Part shown: piece by piece, positions 36,346-45,926 of the stretch | Layout of the letters: each line of letters starts with the position of its first letter | Position numbering within the stretch: the first letter of the stretch is position 1 | From: Atopobium massiliense | GTDB lineage: Bacteria; Actinomycetota; Coriobacteriia; Coriobacteriales; Atopobiaceae | Assembly (NCBI GenBank): GCA_900343135.1 | Contig: OPYK01000003.1 | Span: forward strand, 62,001 to 126,000 | Direction of reading: 5' to 3' | Length of the DNA stretch: 64,000 nucleotides | Notes under the pieces: generated by a model | Told to the model about the DNA's origin: nothing | Seen by the model: only the letters and a program-made list of their open reading frames with translations | The model's database searches: none | Made by a program: the position numbers and the translations under genes

Positions 36346-36420
36346 GTCCCCATCGTCTAACGGTTAGGACACCGCCCTTTCAAGGCGGAAATACGAGTTC
36401 GATTCTCGTTGGGGGTACCA
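36346..36420 (+). tRNA. tRNA-Glu (TTC)
   Basis: Anticodon stem CCGCC/GGCGG with loop CTTTCAA (anticodon TTC), T-loop TTCGATT, encoded CCA; 75 nt. The acceptor stem GTCCCCA/TGGGGGT uses two G-U pairs at its end. Confidence 0.95.
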
Positions 36421-36558
36421 TTTTTTCTCCCATTTTTAATCTTATTTTTAATACCATACACTCTTTACGAAAAAGAAATATTCCTAACAGCAAGGAGTAA
36501 TTGCTCTCACGCGTGACGCGGCATGCGCGCTGCGTGGGTGCCATTGGTGCTACAGGTC

Positions 36559-36597
36559 AAAAAAATCGACCACTGGCAAATTGTCGGTGGTCGATTA
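36559..36597 (-). terminator. Terminator of the second surface protein gene
   Basis: AATCGACCAC and GTGGTCGATT form a 10-bp stem. On the minus strand it is followed by a run of T (36559-36565 on the plus strand is A-rich). It lies 24 bases after the stop of the minus-strand gene and may also work on the plus strand, where TATTTTTAT follows. Confidence 0.85.
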
Positions 36598-36620
36598 TTT
36601 TTATCGATATACGCGGTCGC

Positions 36621-38993
36621 TTAACGTGCTTTGCGCTTTCTTCCCAGCATGCCACATCCAGCAGCAATGAGGACTGCGCTTACTCCTGCAAGCGCGCCGC
36701 ATACTTCTCCCATATGCGCAAATACGTCGTTGGTGCGCGGAAGCGCTGGTACACGCCTTATCGCGGGAGTGAGCACGGGCGCAGGCGACGGTACGGGCGT
36801 CGGTACAGGCGCAGGCGTCGGCGGTTTGGGCGATGGCGTTGGCGCAGGCGTCGGTACTGCGGGTAGCTCCGGTGCTGGAGTTGGTGTGGGTGCTGGTGGC
36901 TCCGGTGTTGGTACCACGGGTTTTGGTGTAGGTGCTGGCGGCTCCACCGGGGGTCGAGGGGTTGGTTGTGGCGGCACCGGTGGTTTCGGCGCGGGCGGCA
37001 CCGGTGGTTTCGGTTTCGGATCAGGCTTTCCTGGTATAACATCAAAGAACGCATTAATAAATGCTACGTGCCCTGGTTCACCCTTTTTATGCAGCGTTAT
37101 ACCAGGCTCATAGGTATAGTTTGGCGTAACCGTTGGATCAAGAACCATTGGAAGATTATCCAACTTAGATCCATCTGTGTTGTAAGAATCCCCAACTTCA
37201 GCATCTGCATTAGCCGTAAAGGTAATCGAATAATCCGTATGCAGCACATACGACACATTCATGTCCATCAAAGACGTTTGCCGATTTCGAGTAAACAGAA
37301 CCTTTGTTATCGTAGATTCGTGTGGCTCTGGAGCCAGCACCTTCATAAACTCATCGGTAATATCCTTAATTGGCTTACGATTTTCATCTACCAGATAAAA
37401 CTTGAGTAGCACCGTTTTTGTTTCGCCCGCCTTAAGGTAAATGGGGCCATCAGCATACATGGCAGTTACTGTCTTGGTAACATTATCATCACCAAGATCG
37501 CTAAATTGATACTGCTGGTTTGTTTTAGGATTAATTCCAGCCGTGCCTTCAAAAATATCATTCCTATTTTTATACGCCTTGTATTTTTTGAATTCACCTA
37601 CCGTCATATAGTCTGAGCCATTCTTGCCTTTATGGATTCCTGCTATATACACAGGAATTTCGCGGCTTGTTTCGCCATCCTTCCAGGAAATCGTAGGCGC
37701 ACCATCAAAATTCTTATTCAAAAAGTCGTAACTCAAACCTTCTAGTCCTGCGCCGCCGATCTTTTGCTCGAGGTTGTGTTTTGCAAAGGTATACGTGCCA
37801 ATTGTTGTTTGGTTAATTGAGTCCCACATCTTCTGCGAATTTTGATCTTTAAAGAACCAAGGCGTTTCTTTGATGCTTTCTTCTGTTGTTTTGCCGTCTT
37901 TGGTAACTTTTAGCGTAATGTTGCTAAATTTTCTCGCGGAAATAGCTTTACCATTTTCTGTAAACGCTGCAGGTGCTGTCATTGTCAATGCGTTTGTATC
38001 AGGGTTGTAACTAAGATACTGTGCGTAGCTTTTCATTTGTGACGTATCAGAATTTTTATCATTATTTATCACTTGCCACTGGATCTGCTTGCCATCCTTA
38101 TCGGTTGCCGTTCCCGATGCCAGCTCATTGACAGCAGTATCAGATGGCTTATTTACCGTAAATTCTTTTAATTTTCTCAGCGTTATATAGTCAGAATCTG
38201 TGCCTTTGTGTGTTGTAGCCATATATACAGGAATCTTACGGCTTGTTTCACCATCATTCCAGTCTGTAACTGTTGGGGTGCCTATAACTTGATGTGAAGT
38301 GAAATCATAAGTCAAGCCACTCAACCCTTTGCCACCAATGACTTGTGATAGTCCAAATTTTGCCCAGCTGTGCGAACCAATGGTATTGCTGCTGATTTCA
38401 CCCCAAACGTTCTTCGCATCTTGGCTCTTATAAATCCATGGTGTTTCCTTAACATCACTTACAGTAATTTTTGCACCATTGTCATCCGTAACTTGTAACG
38501 TAACGTTGTTGTACTTCCTTGCCATAACGTTCGACGCTTCGCCGCTAACTGACATATCGCCTTCGCTTGCAACTAATTGCTTCTTGTTAGCGTCATAATG
38601 TAATTGCTTACCGTATTCATGCATCAATGTAACATTAGCGTCTTTAGCGTTCGTGGAATTATCCGTCACTTGCCAATGTATTTGTGTACCGTTCTTATCG
38701 GTTGCCGTTCCCGATGCCAACACATTAGTATTTTCATCCTGAGCGGCGCGCACAACGGACGCAGCGGGCACAGAGTTCGTAAGGTGCTTAGGCGGATTGT
38801 TGCTCGGGCGCACAACGTGCGTTACGCCTGAAGACGCAGCAGCAGTTGCAGGTGTTGTACTCTTTGCGCGCGCAGGAGTGCTTGGCGTTGTGGCATTTGC
38901 CGCAAGCGCAGCGGCTGGCGTGCACACAGTGCAGGCAGCGGTAGCAATACTCATCATGGTTGACACAGCTACAAGCTTTGTTGATCTATCCAT
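36621..38993 (-). CDS. Wall-type surface protein with variant LPRTN sorting motif
   Basis: A 790-residue secreted protein. MDRSTKLVAVSTMMSIATAA and a cleavage site after ALA form the signal peptide. Two tandem ~190-residue units follow, each starting ASGTATDK(N/D)G and ending near GTPTVTDWNDGETSRKIPVY or GAPTISWKDGETSREIPVY. After a third domain comes a long Pro-rich wall-spanning stretch (repeated PAPTP, PKPPVPP). The C-terminus is ALPRTNDVF (751-755 LPRTN), a hydrophobic segment and RKRKAR, so the sorting Gly is replaced by Asn. Start 38993 was chosen for the signal peptide; the ribosome binding site is weak. It converges on the giant adhesin gene. Confidence 0.88.
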   Translation of the reverse strand: MDRSTKLVAVSTMMSIATAACTVCTPAAALAANATTPSTPARAKSTTPATAAASSGVTHVVRPSNNPPKHLTNSVPAASVVRAAQDENTNVLASGTATDKNGTQIHWQVTDNSTNAKDANVTLMHEYGKQLHYDANKKQLVASEGDMSVSGEASNVMARKYNNVTLQVTDDNGAKITVSDVKETPWIYKSQDAKNVWGEISSNTIGSHSWAKFGLSQVIGGKGLSGLTYDFTSHQVIGTPTVTDWNDGETSRKIPVYMATTHKGTDSDYITLRKLKEFTVNKPSDTAVNELASGTATDKDGKQIQWQVINNDKNSDTSQMKSYAQYLSYNPDTNALTMTAPAAFTENGKAISARKFSNITLKVTKDGKTTEESIKETPWFFKDQNSQKMWDSINQTTIGTYTFAKHNLEQKIGGAGLEGLSYDFLNKNFDGAPTISWKDGETSREIPVYIAGIHKGKNGSDYMTVGEFKKYKAYKNRNDIFEGTAGINPKTNQQYQFSDLGDDNVTKTVTAMYADGPIYLKAGETKTVLLKFYLVDENRKPIKDITDEFMKVLAPEPHESTITKVLFTRNRQTSLMDMNVSYVLHTDYSITFTANADAEVGDSYNTDGSKLDNLPMVLDPTVTPNYTYEPGITLHKKGEPGHVAFINAFFDVIPGKPDPKPKPPVPPAPKPPVPPQPTPRPPVEPPAPTPKPVVPTPEPPAPTPTPAPELPAVPTPAPTPSPKPPTPAPVPTPVPSPAPVLTPAIRRVPALPRTNDVFAHMGEVCGALAGVSAVLIAAGCGMLGRKRKAR

Positions 38994-39038
38994 GTAACAC
39001 TCACTCAAAATTAACGGAAGTAAACTCATAATTAACTC

Positions 39039-39044
39039 ATTATA
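39039..39044 (-). promoter_or_regulatory. -10 box for the LPRTN surface protein gene
   Basis: A perfect TATAAT on the minus strand, about 46 bases before the chosen start codon. The -35 is poor (CTTTCA at 17-bp spacing). It supports start 38993 over in-frame Met codons further upstream. Confidence 0.45.
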
Positions 39045-39269
39045 GTAAGATGGCGCCAAAATGAAAGCGATTTTCACATTTTTCTGAAAAGTTTTTAAAC
39101 TTTGTTGCCCCACCTTAGCCAGGGAGTTGCATTTTAATTTTTCGTCAAAAATATTGAGTGAAATTGGACAAAAACACCACTTCTAACACGTAGCGTAGCT
39201 AGCGTATTTTTGAGGATTAGAAAGAATGCATTTATGCAGGTAAATAGGGGTATTTAATAAGAAAAAAGC
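39045..39269. other. AT-rich intergenic region
   Basis: No gene is supported here. It is AT-rich with short poly-A/T runs and may hold upstream elements for the surface protein promoter; I see no clear site. Confidence 0.4.
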
Positions 39270-39354
39270 TGGTAGGGGCGGTGGGACTCGAACCCACATG
39301 ACCGAAGCCGGAGGATTTTAAGTCCTCTGCGTCTGCCAATTCCGCCACGCCCCC
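39270..39354 (-). tRNA. tRNA-Leu (TAA)
   Basis: Acceptor GGGGGCG/CGCCCCT, anticodon stem GAGGA/TCCTC with loop CTTAAAA (anticodon TAA), a long variable arm, T-loop TTCGAGT and encoded CCA; 85 nt. It lies downstream of ppx on the same strand. Confidence 0.95.
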
Positions 39355-39501
39355 ACTAAGCGCACTTGATTACTTTACCACGGATTACGCGTTTCATAAA
39401 GAACAAATTTACACGACGCGCCCTGGAGCAAGCGCACTCCGCAGCAAGCTGCACACAAGCGCACCATCAAAAACGCGCGCTCCGCTACAAGCCGCGCTCC
39501 A

Positions 39502-40560
39502 CTACAAATGCAGCGGCGCTAATCCCGGCTTCCACGGCAGCGGTATAAAGTCACTGCGATAATCAGCCGCAGCACACAGCGCTAGCCCCGTAAGCAGGTC
39601 GTGTTCACTTACGATAATGGAGTTAAACTTCATCGACCGAATAAGCTCAGCCAAAATAATCGCACCGGAGAAAATAACCGACGCGCGCTTGCTTTGCAAC
39701 CCGGGCCACGTTTCGAGCTCGGCCAGCGACATAGTGCTCATACGGCAAATGAGTTCTTCGATATCGTCCAACGTAAGCTCGTGCAAATGTACCTGCGAAG
39801 GATCGTAGGGCACAAGCTGTTTTTTCATGGCAACAAGCGACGTAGGTGTACCCCCGCACGCAATAACATGCTTGGGCTCAAGCCACAAAATGCCCTCTTC
39901 GTCAACAGCATACGAAAACTGTTTGTGTGCATACTCACGCGCACGCTGAACGCACTCCGGCTTTGGCGCGCCCGCAGCGGTGGTATCGGTATAAATGCCA
40001 AAACGGTCACTCACACGCCTGCAGCCAATCGAAAGCGACATAATGCGCTCAACCATGGGAACACGATGGCATGCGTTGGTAGTTACCACAGGTTGCGTGC
40101 GGTAGCCGGCTTCTTCGTCGAAGGTATAGCGCCCAACCGCCAGCTCGGTAGAGCCACCGCCATTATCAACCGCTAAAATTCTGTCGTCCATAAAGTCTTG
40201 ACACACGCCAAAAAAAGTAAGACTACCTTCGGTTTTGCCGCCAATAACCTGACCAATAAGACCGCGCTGCTCAAGTCCGCTTATAAGTGGTTCAACATTT
40301 GACGACTCACGCGCCGCCGCAGTTAAAATGCAAGTAGCATATTCTACCTGGGCATCTTTCATAATAACAAGATAGTCATCAATGCAGCGGAGCACGCGTG
40401 CAATGGCCTCGGGCATAAGGCTGCCTGTATCGGTAAAACCTTTGCCCAAATCGCAAATGGTTGAGCGGCGCTGTTCAAACACAATAGGCGTAGTATCGGT
40501 TGAAAAAATGCCCAGTCGTACGGTAACGGTACCAATGTCAATGCATGCAATTTTAGCCAT
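39502..40560 (-). CDS. ppx: Ppx/GppA-type exopolyphosphatase
   Basis: Ppx/GppA proteins hydrolyse terminal phosphate from polyphosphate or pppGpp. The 352-residue product has the ASKHA phosphate-1 motif CIDIGTVTVRLGIF near residue 5, TAAARESSN near residue 83 and ILAVDNGGGSTELAVG near residue 125, with the catalytic-type Glu in NGGGSTELA. ATG 40560 has AGGTGG upstream. It is the last protein gene of the mfd-mazG-ftsB block, 395 bp after ftsB. Preference for polyP or pppGpp cannot be read. Confidence 0.88.
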   Translation of the reverse strand: MAKIACIDIGTVTVRLGIFSTDTTPIVFEQRRSTICDLGKGFTDTGSLMPEAIARVLRCIDDYLVIMKDAQVEYATCILTAAARESSNVEPLISGLEQRGLIGQVIGGKTEGSLTFFGVCQDFMDDRILAVDNGGGSTELAVGRYTFDEEAGYRTQPVVTTNACHRVPMVERIMSLSIGCRRVSDRFGIYTDTTAAGAPKPECVQRAREYAHKQFSYAVDEEGILWLEPKHVIACGGTPTSLVAMKKQLVPYDPSQVHLHELTLDDIEELICRMSTMSLAELETWPGLQSKRASVIFSGAIILAELIRSMKFNSIIVSEHDLLTGLALCAAADYRSDFIPLPWKPGLAPLHL

Positions 40561-40844
40561 AAAAACCACCTAAAGATGTTGAACCGAATAGTTGCGCGGA
40601 TAGGTGCGGTGTATGTGTACGTAACATCCATGCTGAGCATGACACGCGCTGCACAGGCTAACCATGCACACGCGCTGCACACGGCAACACGCAGCGCACG
40701 CACACCGCCGTATTAACTATAGTACGCATTGCCGCGCGCGCGAAATACAAAACGGTAAACGGCGTATACCGTCCGTAAGCGGAAGTGGGCTGGTATTACC
40801 ATACGTGTTGCTGAATGACTAGTTAAATGCACTGCTGAGTGCGC
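40561..40844. other. Intergenic region between ftsB and ppx
   Basis: No gene supported. With the tandem repeats at 40845-40952 it makes up the 395-bp gap. It is rich in GCGC/TGCAC strings; a ppx promoter presumably lies here but no convincing pair was found. Confidence 0.35.
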
Positions 40845-40908
40845 CCGTGCACACGCGCATCCGTGCACACGCGCATCCGTGCACACGCGCATCCGTGCAC
40901 ACGCGCAC
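40845..40908. repeat. Tandem 16-bp repeat, four copies
   Basis: CCGTGCACACGCGCAT repeats four times head to tail (last copy with one change). There are no spacers, so it is not CRISPR. Likely a slippage-prone minisatellite downstream of ftsB. Confidence 0.9.
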
Positions 40909-40934
40909 AGCTCAAGGCCACAGCGCAGGTCAGA

Positions 40935-40972
40935 CCTACTGTTTATTCCAGGCGCCTACTGTTTATTCCAGG
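40935..40972. repeat. Duplicated 3' end of ftsB
   Basis: CCTACTGTTTATTCCAGG occurs at 40935-40952 and 40955-40972. The second copy contains the last codons (Trp-Asn-Lys-Gln-stop) of ftsB on the minus strand, so the gene's tail has been duplicated just downstream of its stop. Confidence 0.9.
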
Positions 40973-41573
40973 TTGTCAGCGGATCGTACGCAAATAGCGT
41001 ATCCAACATCGTTTGCAGCCAGCCACGTTTGTCCTCGTATTCAAGCTTCATATCACGCGCAGGGTCGTTTGGTTGCTCTTCGCCCTCAACCGTAACACCC
41101 ACCTCGCCCGGACTCACATACCCGCGCAAGCGCGCCTCGTCCTCAATTCCCTCTTGCGTAAGCAGTTTGTCACGTTGAGTTGCAAGTTCGTCATTTTTTT
41201 GTTGAATAAGTTCGTACTTTTGCTGAAGCACTTCGCCTTCGCGCTGCGCAACATAAAACTCGCGAAACGGCACGAGAATACCCACAAGTATAATGCCAAA
41301 AATAACAATACCAATAACCAGCCTATGGGTAAAAAGCGTGCGAATTATGCCTGCAAGCTGCGCAAACTGAACAGCGGCCGAGTGGCTGTTGCGCTCGCGT
41401 TGTACGCGTTTATAGCTTTTACGCGCAGGAGCACGCTTGGCTGTACGTGCAGGCGCTGCAGTATTCGCAGGTACCGCAGGTGCAGGTACCGCAGGTGTAC
41501 GCGCGGGATTCGCAGGCATAGCCACGCGCTGGTGTGGGCGCTGCTGAGAGGAACCGTTGTGCATACCGCTCAC
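40956..41573 (-). CDS. ftsB: FtsB/DivIC-type septum formation initiator
   Basis: The 205-residue bitopic protein has a ~90-residue Pro/Ala- and Arg/Lys-rich cytoplasmic part. One transmembrane helix (LVIGIVIFGIILVGILVPF, ~residues 86-104) and a coiled coil (VLQQKYELIQQKNDELATQ) follow. ARLRGYVSPGEVGVTV is the typical DivIC/FtsB end. It takes part in divisome assembly with FtsL/FtsQ partners. The start GTG overlaps the mazG stop (GTGA); an ATG nine bases in is possible. Gene order mfd-mazG-ftsB-ppx is shared with many actinobacteria, though enolase usually sits next to ftsB and is absent here. Confidence 0.88.
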   Translation of the reverse strand: MSGMHNGSSQQRPHQRVAMPANPARTPAVPAPAVPANTAAPARTAKRAPARKSYKRVQRERNSHSAAVQFAQLAGIIRTLFTHRLVIGIVIFGIILVGILVPFREFYVAQREGEVLQQKYELIQQKNDELATQRDKLLTQEGIEDEARLRGYVSPGEVGVTVEGEEQPNDPARDMKLEYEDKRGWLQTMLDTLFAYDPLTTWNKQ

Positions 41574-42526
41574 CTATCCTCGCCCGCCGCAGCATCGCAC
41601 GCGCGACGAAATGCGTGCACGTACGTGCGCAGCGACGTTTCAGCATCAAGTTTGGCAGCGTCGGCGCTGCACACCACCAAAAACAACAACTCGCCTAAGG
41701 CGGCGTTAGCAGCGTCGGCATCGCCGGACGCCAAAGCAGCGGCATATGCATGCTCGGCTTTGGCAATTTTTTCTTGCACGTTGGTGGCGCTACACGGCAA
41801 CATGGATAGTTTGCCCGCGCGATGGGCGTGTTTTTGCGCACTCATAAGGGCGGGAAGCGCCAGGGGAATAGAATCGAATACGCTAATCTCTTTGCCCGAA
41901 ACGCGCTCTTTAGCTGCACGTTCGCGCTGTTTTACGCGCTCCCACACGGCTTGTACGGCGTCGGGATCTTGTGCGGCGGCAGCGGTTGAATTAAGAGCGT
42001 CGTTCGGGTTGTCATTCATCCCACCCGCGTTGTTCGCGCCTTCATCCGCGTCTGCAGACACGCGCGGATACTCGCCAAACACGTGCGGGTGCCTGCGGAT
42101 AAGCTTTGATGCAAGCGCACGGCACACATCGTCAATCGTAAACGCACCCTCATCGGCCGCAATTTGTGCCTGCAACAGCACCTGCTCAAGCACGTCGCCG
42201 AGTTCTTCAACCATGTCGTCGCGCGAGCCTGCCTCAATCGCATCTATCGCTTCGTAACACTCTTCCAAAAAATGCTTCGTGGTGCTGCAATGCGTTTGCT
42301 CAAGGTCCCACGGGCAGCCATCGGGCTGTCTAAAACGCCACATAAGACGCACCAAGCGGTCGAAATCTGCGTGCGTGGTAGGCGCCGCGGTGCGCGTTGC
42401 AATAGCCTCATCAATCGATGCTTCCCACGCCCACGCTGTTGCGTCTGTACGCCCAGCTTCTTCTGTACGCGCCGCTTGTTTCCCCGTACGCGATGCTTGT
42501 TCACCCGCATTAGCCACGATGATCAC
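41570..42526 (-). CDS. mazG: MazG-type nucleotide pyrophosphohydrolase
   Basis: MazG hydrolyses NTPs to NMPs and pyrophosphate as a housecleaning enzyme. The 318-residue product has RQPDGCPWDLEQTHCSTTKH, then LEECYEAIDAIEA and ELGDVLEQVLLQA (the E-E-x2-E...E-x2-D metal motif). LIRRHPHVFGE and a second, weaker MazG-like half near residues 255-300 (NAALGELLFLVV) follow. An extra ~45 Ala/Thr-rich N-terminal residues are present. Its GTG start lies 17 bp inside the end of mfd, so translation is coupled. Confidence 0.92.
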   Translation of the reverse strand: MIIVANAGEQASRTGKQAARTEEAGRTDATAWAWEASIDEAIATRTAAPTTHADFDRLVRLMWRFRQPDGCPWDLEQTHCSTTKHFLEECYEAIDAIEAGSRDDMVEELGDVLEQVLLQAQIAADEGAFTIDDVCRALASKLIRRHPHVFGEYPRVSADADEGANNAGGMNDNPNDALNSTAAAAQDPDAVQAVWERVKQRERAAKERVSGKEISVFDSIPLALPALMSAQKHAHRAGKLSMLPCSATNVQEKIAKAEHAYAAALASGDADAANAALGELLFLVVCSADAAKLDAETSLRTYVHAFRRACDAAAGEDR

Positions 42527-45500
42527 TCAATTCTTTTAGATGCAGCACAACCTGACGCACAACGCCCGATGCTGCAAGTGGATACACCAGTTTCTTAGTT
42601 TTAGGATAAACGATTACGCGCTTGGCACGCAGCGCCACAGCGCGCTTATATGGAACCTCTATACCAAGCAGGGTGAGTTTGTGCATGGCAACCGCCACCG
42701 TTGTAATGCCCAACTGCGTGGCATACACGCGAATGCGCGCACGGTCAAACAAATTTTGCGCCGGCTCTTCCATGTCCCCGCATTCTTTGGTAATGGTTTT
42801 CTCAAGCTCATCAATTGTTTCGATATCGGTTGCATACGCAAGGCGGCGATACCACACAACACGCACGTCTACCTCGGGAATAAAGGCTTCATCAAAGTAA
42901 AATGGGGCCGAAATATTAATAACCACATCGCTTGCAACGTCGTCTTGGTGCTGACCGCGAATGTCGCGCACGGCCTCAGAAAGCATGTGCGTAAACAAAT
43001 CGAATCCAACACTCGACAAATTACCATGCTGCTCGGCACCAACAAGCGAACCCGCGCCACGAATTTCGAGGTCTTTCATAGCAATGCGCATACCGCTCCC
43101 AAGCTCCTGGTGCTCGTAGATAGCTTCAAGACGGCGGCGCGCCTCGTCGGTAAGCGGCTGCGTTTCGGGGAACATAATGTAGGCGTACGCCTGGAGCCGC
43201 CCCCTACCAACACGGCCTTTGAGCTGGTACAACTGCGCAAGCCCAAGGCACTGAGCATCTTCGATAATAAGCGTATTAGTATGCGGGTTATCAATACCCG
43301 ACTCAATAATAGTAGTAGCAACCAGCACGTCAATTTCACGCTCGGCAAACGACAACATAACGTCTTCAATTTCCGCAGCCGACATCTGCCCGTGTGCAAC
43401 GCCAATGCGCGCTTCGGGCGCAGCACTGCGCACACGCTCAATGGCCTGGTCGATAGTGGCCACGCGATTGCTCACGTAGTACACCTGACCCGAGCGGGCA
43501 AGCTCAAAGCGAATGGCATCGCTTATTACATCGGCATCCCATTCGCCCACATGCACAATAACGGGCTTACGACCGGGTGGCGGCGTTAAAATAAGGCTCA
43601 TGTCGCGCACACCGCTCATAGCCATCTGCATGGTGCGCGGTATGGGCGTTGCCGAAAGCGTAAGCACGTCTACCTGCTCACGAATGGTTTTAAGCTGCTC
43701 TTTATGCTGCACGCCAAAGCGCTGCTCTTCGTCGATAATAACAAGCCCCAAGTTAGCGGGATTTACGTCTGACGAAAGCAAGCGGTGCGTTCCAATAAGC
43801 ACATCCACATCGCCCGCACTAAATCCCTCAAGTGCACGGCGCTGTTCAGCTGGAGAAATAAAACGTGACAGCACGCGAACACACAGGTCAAAAGGGGTAA
43901 AGCGCTCAAAAAATGTTTCAAAGTGCTGCTGCGCCAAAATGGTAGTTGGACACAGTACCATCACCTGCTTGCCATCCTGGCAGCACTTAAACGCAGCGCG
44001 CAGGGCAACTTCCGTTTTGCCAAAACCAACATCGCCGCACAGCAGCCTATCCATCGGCTTTGCCTGCTCCATGTCGGCCTTAATGTCGGCCAGCGCACGC
44101 TCCTGATCGCTCGTAAGCGTATAGGGAAAGCTCGCTTCCATATCGCGTTGTGCCTGGTTATCATACGAAAATCCATAACCGTGCACCGTTTGGCGACGCG
44201 TATACAAATCAACCAAATCGAATGCAAGCTTTTTTGCCGAAGCGCGCGCACGGCTGCACGCACGCGACCAGTCGGCACAATTAAGACGCGTAAGGCGCGG
44301 GTGCGAAGCGTCGGGGCCAATGTAGCGCGTTAACCTATCTACCTGCTCAAATGGCACATAGAGTTTGTCGTCATTAGCATAGATGAGCAAAAAATAGTCG
44401 CGCGGCTTGCCGCCCACATCCTGCCGCACAATTTTCCTAAAAAGCGCAATTCCGTGCGTAGCGTGAACAACATAATCGCCCGGCTTAAATGGAAAGGTAA
44501 GCTGCACCGGATCGATGCGCTGAAAGCGGTGATGCTGCGGATTTATGTGAATGCTTAAATCGCCAATAGAAAGCACGGCAAGGCGCGCCTTGGGGATAAT
44601 AACGCCCGCGTGAATGGCGTCGTTCAAAAATACCACACGACCCGCAGGTAAACGCGTTGCATGAGCGTCTTCAAGCTCGCGGGCACTGGTAAACGAAATA
44701 CCTGCATCGGAAAGACTGAGCTCAAGCGCATGTTGAGCATCGCGATTGGGAACAGCAAACACCACATGCATGCCGCGTTCAAACAGCTGACGAATGCGTT
44801 CGGTGAGTTTTGTTTGCGATCCGGCAATATGCGGCTGCTCAGCAACCACGCTATGCTGCGTTTTTGCACCAACGCGCGCAAACGACGACATCGAAAAACG
44901 CTGCTGCGAACCAAAGTCGAGCTGCTGGCAAGGGGTATACAGTCCCTGCATTGAGGCGCGGGCATTTTGGGCGCGCTGCTCTATATCGTCGTAGGCATGC
45001 TGGCAATCGTCGAACAGTGCACGCGGCTCGGCTAACACCACGCAGGTAGAAGCATCAATATAATCAATCGGACTCGCAGACGCGCCATACAACTCGCACA
45101 ACAAGGCATCTGTGTAGGCCGTATAGCAGCCGTTTTCAAGGTGCTCAAGCTCCGTTTGGAGTGCGGCGTCTTCCTGCGCCCTGTCAAACAGCGCGGTGCG
45201 GGCGCGGGCAATTGTTTCGGGGGTAAGAGCCACCTCTTTGCACGCAAACACTTCAAGTGTTTCGAGCGGTGCAATTGTTTGACCTGTAGCAGGCAAAAAG
45301 CTGCGGATGGAGTCGATTTCGTTGCCAAAAAATTCAATGCGGACGCAGGTTTGTTCGGTTGCCGAAAAAATATCGAGTCTATCACCCTGCAAACAAAACA
45401 TACCAGGCTGCGTAAGATCCCGCGGTGTTGTTGTGCGCTCGTAGCCCATAGCAAGCAGCGTGTGCGCCACATCGGAAGGCTGGTGCTCATCGGCAAGTGC

Positions 45501-45926
45501 GAGCACAAAAGGCGACGTATGCGCGCTCGTGGTGGGCGGCAAGCGACGCAGCAGAGAGCGCGCACTTGCAACCACAATGCACGGGGTGCCCGCGGCAAGC
45601 ATATGCAGGGCTTTTGTGCGCGCGGCAACCACCGCTGCAGGCGCACACTCATCACTCCAGGGCATATCGCTTCTATTGGGGTAGGTGCACACGCAATCTG
45701 CCCCAAGCCAGCCAGCAAGCATCGACGCTGCACGTTCGCACGCTTCGTCACCTGCAACAACGTACAAATACGGTCGCGGCTGCAGTGCCCACAACGCCGC
45801 AAGTATAAGCGTGCGAGCACTTTGCGAAATTTCGAGCGTGCAATCCTCGCCGCGCGCAAGCGCCTCAAACGCCTGCTTAATTTCGTTACACGCGCATAAT
45901 TGCTGTGCGAGGGTGGAAATAACCAT
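42510..45926 (-). CDS. mfd: Transcription-repair coupling factor
   Basis: Mfd removes stalled RNA polymerase and recruits UvrA to template-strand lesions. The 1138-residue length is normal. Domains run in the usual order: a UvrB-homology region (1-~330), the RNA-polymerase-interacting domain (PGDYVVHATHGIALFRKIV, ~490), helicase motif I CGDVGFGKTEVALRA near 630, motif II IIDEEQRFGVQ, motif VI QLKGRVGRGR, and a C-terminal regulatory domain. Its ATG shares one base with the stop of the GH13 gene upstream (TAATG), an odd partner for a repair gene. mazG overlaps its end. Confidence 0.97.
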   Translation of the reverse strand: MVISTLAQQLCACNEIKQAFEALARGEDCTLEISQSARTLILAALWALQPRPYLYVVAGDEACERAASMLAGWLGADCVCTYPNRSDMPWSDECAPAAVVAARTKALHMLAAGTPCIVVASARSLLRRLPPTTSAHTSPFVLALADEHQPSDVAHTLLAMGYERTTTPRDLTQPGMFCLQGDRLDIFSATEQTCVRIEFFGNEIDSIRSFLPATGQTIAPLETLEVFACKEVALTPETIARARTALFDRAQEDAALQTELEHLENGCYTAYTDALLCELYGASASPIDYIDASTCVVLAEPRALFDDCQHAYDDIEQRAQNARASMQGLYTPCQQLDFGSQQRFSMSSFARVGAKTQHSVVAEQPHIAGSQTKLTERIRQLFERGMHVVFAVPNRDAQHALELSLSDAGISFTSARELEDAHATRLPAGRVVFLNDAIHAGVIIPKARLAVLSIGDLSIHINPQHHRFQRIDPVQLTFPFKPGDYVVHATHGIALFRKIVRQDVGGKPRDYFLLIYANDDKLYVPFEQVDRLTRYIGPDASHPRLTRLNCADWSRACSRARASAKKLAFDLVDLYTRRQTVHGYGFSYDNQAQRDMEASFPYTLTSDQERALADIKADMEQAKPMDRLLCGDVGFGKTEVALRAAFKCCQDGKQVMVLCPTTILAQQHFETFFERFTPFDLCVRVLSRFISPAEQRRALEGFSAGDVDVLIGTHRLLSSDVNPANLGLVIIDEEQRFGVQHKEQLKTIREQVDVLTLSATPIPRTMQMAMSGVRDMSLILTPPPGRKPVIVHVGEWDADVISDAIRFELARSGQVYYVSNRVATIDQAIERVRSAAPEARIGVAHGQMSAAEIEDVMLSFAEREIDVLVATTIIESGIDNPHTNTLIIEDAQCLGLAQLYQLKGRVGRGRLQAYAYIMFPETQPLTDEARRRLEAIYEHQELGSGMRIAMKDLEIRGAGSLVGAEQHGNLSSVGFDLFTHMLSEAVRDIRGQHQDDVASDVVINISAPFYFDEAFIPEVDVRVVWYRRLAYATDIETIDELEKTITKECGDMEEPAQNLFDRARIRVYATQLGITTVAVAMHKLTLLGIEVPYKRAVALRAKRVIVYPKTKKLVYPLAASGVVRQVVLHLKELSDHRG

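Noticed and set aside
40845-40908. Possible CRISPR array
   Set aside because: The 16-bp units are contiguous with no spacers and no cas gene is near.
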